Positions 60,101 through 64,000 of a stretch of DNA of 64,000 bases are shown piece after piece. The translations under genes were made by a program, and so were the position numbers. Position 1 is the first letter of the stretch. Each line of letters opens with the position of its first letter. The stretch comes from Hevea brasiliensis (taxonomy: Eukaryota > Streptophyta > Magnoliopsida > Malpighiales > Euphorbiaceae), in contig NC_079505.1 of NCBI RefSeq assembly GCF_030052815.1, forward strand, positions 17,117,064 through 17,181,063, in the 5' to 3' direction. The notes under the pieces are model-generated. The model worked only from the letters and a program-made list of their open reading frames with translations. It made no database searches and was not told where the DNA came from.

Positions 60101-62139
60101 TTATTTATTTAATATTAATAAAAGTTGAATTTTTATTTTTTTATTAATTTAATTTAATATTTAAATGAGTACAAATCGACAAACCCCACTGACATATAAT
60201 CAATTAATTAATTAATCATACTCATGCATGATGATAAGATGAGTTAAGTTTATTAATTCCACAATTATCTACCTTTATAAATAAATTATTTATTTTTAAA
60301 AATATATATTGTCTGTTATTATATCCGTTAATTTTTTATATATAATTAATATTATAAATATTATATTTTAAAATATTAATTTTAATATTATTTTAATTAA
60401 TTTTTTAAATAAAAATATTTGTTAACTTAAAATTTATTTTTTTATTCAATTATATTTGCATGAAAGTTGTATGTTATATTATTAGCATATAACATTAACT
60501 TAATCATAAACTTAAATATAATATAAAATGGATATAATCTATTATCATAAATGCATCATATAGATATTATATATTTAAATTTTAATTATATTAAAATTAT
60601 ATTATTTTTTTTTAAAAATCATAAAAAATATTTTTATAAAATTAATTTTAACTTTAATTATTTTTTTATTTGATATTTAGTATAATTGAGTATAATATAA
60701 TTTTTTATTCAGTTATTAATAGAAAATTAAAACTATATTAATATAATAAAATAAATTTAGTTCAATACTATTTTAATTCTTTTTTAGTTTATTCAAATAA
60801 TAAAAACCATGAACACTACTATTTTCAATAATAAAAAGAATAAAAATAGAAAAACATTAATAACAACGTAACAATATAAATATATCTAATTAATTAATAT
60901 ATTATTAATATTAGTACTACTCTTGTATTTATTATTAATGCAAGAGATAATATTTTATAAGTAGTATAATTTTTTTTTCTGATGTAGTATGATGTTAGCT
61001 CTATAATAATAATTTTTAAGAATTCATACTTGTAATAACATAGACATATATAGGAATAAATTAATTAGATTTAAATTTAATCGTCCTTAATGATATTTTT
61101 TTGTTAGTATCGATCTTTCATTAAAATTAAATAAAATTCTTTTTAAGTTTTCATTTAACAAATCTAAAAATTAATAATAATTTTTGGATGATTTATATTA
61201 TTTTTATTTTTGTTTTTATAAATTATAATCATTAAAATATTTAATTTTAATTAATATTTAGAATTTTATAAATATTAACATATTGTTTCATTGCAATAAA
61301 AAAAAATCTTAGATGAAAATTAACTTACAAAAATAATATACAATTAATAAAATATTTTTAAATTTGTATAAAAAATAACTAATTGTAAATATGAATTTGA
61401 AAAATTATATGCTAACAAAGTATTGTACTTAATATTATAATGCAATCAAATTATTTTTTTATTTTTTATTTATTAATTTCTCATTTTAATTAATTATTTA
61501 TTATAAAATTTTATATTTAATTGAAGTTAACTATAAGTACGACTAAAAATTTTAAATTTATATTAACTTTAATATTAAGAATTTTAATTTTATATAAATT
61601 TTAAATTAATTTAAATAATAAAAATATAACTATAATTAATTTTACGAATAAATGGTAATTTTGGCAAAACAAATGTTCCCTCCCCTCTCCTTCGTACATT
61701 CATATAGATAAATATATCACTTATGCCGTCCAATTATAATGGTTTTTTAAGGTGTTTACACTAAAAATTGGTTATTTTGAGATAACGAGGAGAAAGAGTG
61801 GTGTGCATTATTAATTATAACTGAATAATAAAATTGGTTATTTTGATAAGGGGAGGTTTGATTTAATTTAATTTTTTAGTAATAATTATAAAAAAATTTT
61901 ATTTTTATTGTCATTTTAGTTATCTTTGATTTGATAGCAGAATTAACCGGAAAAAAAAAAAGAATTTTCATTAATTAATATATTAAGTATAATTTTATTA
62001 ATAATATATATTTTATATTATTAATTAATTAATTAATATTATTAAAAATATATTTATAATCTTTTTATTTAAAAAATAATAAATATAATTTAATATTAAT
62101 GAGAGAATAATTACAAGTTAAATGTTGTTATAAAACTAT
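60101..62139. other. very AT-rich intergenic DNA
   Basis: No gene or recognisable element was seen. It is among the most AT-rich stretches of the window, dominated by tta/aat words. Its length and composition would fit a spacer or matrix-attachment-like region, but nothing specific supports that. Confidence 0.5.
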
Positions 62140-64000
62140 AAAAATAATAATTATCGAACCGGCCGAATCGAACCGGACCGGATCGGACCGGTCGAATCGG
62201 ACCGGCCCTTTTCCTTCTTCCTTTTTCTTTCCCCGCGCGCACGTCCCTCTCCCCTTCTCTCTCTCTTTTCTCTCTCCTCCTCGCCGCAGCCGCCGCCTCG
62301 CCCCTCGCCCTCGCCGGCGCCGGGCCTCACCGCCCCACCACCGCCACCGCCTGCAGCCACGGAACGCGCGCGATCTCTCCTCGCGCTGCGCCGCGCCCGA
62401 CTTCCTCGCCAACCGCCGATCCGGCCACCAATTGACCGGGTCTTGTGTCCAAAATCATCTACTCGGTGAGAGCTTTCCATAGACACCAAGAACGCCGAAA
62501 TCCATCGAGCGATTGTCCGATTTTTGCTCAGAAGATTTTAGCCCATTTCGACTTTTGGGCTAGATTTCAAAATCGTGAATCCCACGAGAAAACCGAGGCC
62601 ACCAGCACGCTCCATTCGTCGAGAGCTTCGCAACGACATAAATTTCGAATTTTTCCGACACCGTTTTTCGGTGGGTCCCACGAAACTTCGCAGTGTATTT
62701 TCGAGCATTAAATGAGCTTAAAAAATTCTAAAAAAATTTATGTACTAACCCCCGTGTTATGGGCTTCGTGTAGGTATCCTCGATTCGCGGAAATTCGACA
62801 GTTGACCGAGTTCAGAATTTTGCCGACAGACTGCTACACGGAAAAGTCTCCGAATTGGGCCGAGGTTTTGGCTAGCCCCCATTGTCGACGTCCCGAGCGT
62901 TCTCAAGTCGGAATCGGCAAAGGTAAACCCGAACCTTGTTTTTACGTAATTTTCTAGTGCTTAAATAGGATTAAAAATCCATAAAATATTCGTGGTAGCT
63001 TAGAAAATTACGATTCTTTTTGCAATAGCTTAGTAATATTGCTAAGGACCGCGGGGCAAAGTTTTATAATTTTTAGAGCTTGTTTGGGCAGTTTTTGCGA
63101 AAATGATCAATAATAAGGACTAAATTGAAATTTTGCGTATTGTGATGGATGACTGATTTGATAGGCCCAGGAGGGGCTGTGTGATATGATTGAACTGTTG
63201 ATATATGGATTGTGAGTATAGAAGTGTGTTTTGAACCCTTTGCAGTTGGGTAGGTCCTAGGTATAGGGAGACTCTGCCGGATTTTCTGCACGACTTAGGA
63301 CGTAATTGGTCTTTTTCTTTGTTTGTATTGAGTCGATTGTATTAAATAAATGTAATATGATTGTCGTGAGCTGACCTTTCTTCCTCCGCCACCGCCACGA
63401 TAATTTGTCGTCAAGTCCGTGAGTAAAATATTAATTTTAATTGTAATTTCGATATTATTATATGTTCAAAGATGCCCATGCATCACTTATATGCATATAT
63501 TTATTTAGTTAAACTCTAGGCACGATTTATGTTGCATTCATAATCGTTAATATGCCATGGATGTTGTTGTGGTAATTTGGAGCGCAGCGTGCGTTGGCGT
63601 GCGTGTGATGTGGTGTAGACTATGGATAGGACGGGGTAGTCACGGCTTGAGTAATTCGCTGGGACCCGTTCCTTCGAGGGGTAGTCACGGCTTGAGTAAT
63701 TCGCTGGGACCCTCGATTTGGTTATTAAGTGGAAGTCCGAGCTTGAGTAATTGGCCGCACTGTGTTGGATTTAAGAGAGTCGTATAGGATCAGCTCCCAT
63801 ATGTTATGATTGATACTACAGGGTGTGTGAGTGCTCCAAATTACCTTTTTGATGTTATGATGTGAAAATGTTGTTTATGTTGCATTTCACTCTACAGGGT
63901 GCATTAGTTCAGATAGTTATAGAGATTATAGTTAAGATTGATATTTTACTCTCTGAGTCGAACACTCACTCCTGTTCAAAAATTTTTACAGGCCACAGGA
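62140..64000 (+). mobile_element. start of a Gypsy LTR-like sequence running off the window
   Basis: Composition changes abruptly at about 62155 to repeated 'gaaccgg/gatcggaccgg' words and a C-rich block to 62420. Then comes 'acttcgcagtgtattttcga' and intron-like AT text. The final part ('tgagtcgaacactcactcct', then 'caggccacagga') is the kind of text found near the 3' end of long chromovirus (Tekay-type) LTRs in eudicots. This recognition is from memory. No end repeat or target duplication can be checked because the element is cut by the window. A 5' region of a host gene is the alternative. Confidence 0.5.
63633..63711. repeat. 34-bp unit repeated with a 45-bp period
   Basis: The unit 'ggggtagtcacggcttgagt' followed by 'aattcgctgggacc' occurs at 63633 and 63678. 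A weaker third copy ('gagcttgagtaatt') lies near 63740. Confidence 0.85.

Noticed and set aside
62128..62489. Arg/Gly-rich reading frames on the minus strand
   Set aside because: They are produced by the C-rich/CCGG-rich composition of the plus strand and show no domain.

Overview
The window is nuclear DNA from a flowering plant. The evidence is intron-containing genes with GT-AG splice sites, two recognisable plant gene families, AT-rich intergenic DNA, and about 70% plant retrotransposon sequence. The retrotransposon styles and the two genes would fit a woody eudicot such as a member of the Euphorbiaceae, but that placement is a guess from memory and not shown by the sequence.

Only two host genes are supported, both on the minus strand. 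The first (1318-6330) is an ankyrin-repeat/PGG-domain membrane protein of the ITN1/ACD6-like type. It has six exons whose phases fit exactly into 717 codons, and its first exon encodes a Copia-Gag-like domain. The second (52898-59713) is an Alfin-like PHD-finger histone reader with five exons fitting exactly into 254 codons. Its 81-nt last intron is in frame and stop-free.

Between them lies a stack of nested mobile elements. (a) 8124-18024 is a very long solo LTR of a Ty3/Gypsy family, flanked by the 5-bp duplication ATATT. It is interrupted by a 5'-truncated RTE-type LINE (about 9066-11316) and by a second solo LTR of the same family (11613-14982, duplication AGTAC). (b) 20014-22294 is a relative that still has its initiator-tRNA-Met primer site and a decayed gag on the minus strand, which shows these are LTRs and not DNA transposons. 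(c) A minus-strand Ty1/Copia element, probably of the Tork lineage, spans about 23594-50964. Its RT/RNase H region is split by an 867-bp solo LTR (24774-25640, duplication ATTTT). Its 5' part is split by (d), a giant plus-strand Ty3/Gypsy Tat/Ogre-like element (28742-50575).

The Tat/Ogre-like element is the most interesting part. It has 5.96-kb LTRs (the 5' copy has lost its first ~2 kb), a Tat/Ogre-style primer site, an extra ORF1 (DUF7745-like plus coiled coil) before gag, and gag with two zinc knuckles. These are followed by a protease, a G-patch, a phase-exact 176-nt intron before RT, dual RNase H and an integrase. Its 3' untranslated region carries a 60-bp tandem array. Each LTR also carries a gene on the opposite strand, with its own TATA box, encoding a protein resembling the 'putative gypsy-type transposon' family (PF04195) followed by a coiled coil. 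All retroelement genes contain stops or frameshifts, so this copy is not autonomous.

The right end (about 62140-64000) is GC-rich at first and then reads as the beginning of another Gypsy LTR running off the window. No rRNA gene, tRNA gene or CRISPR array was found.
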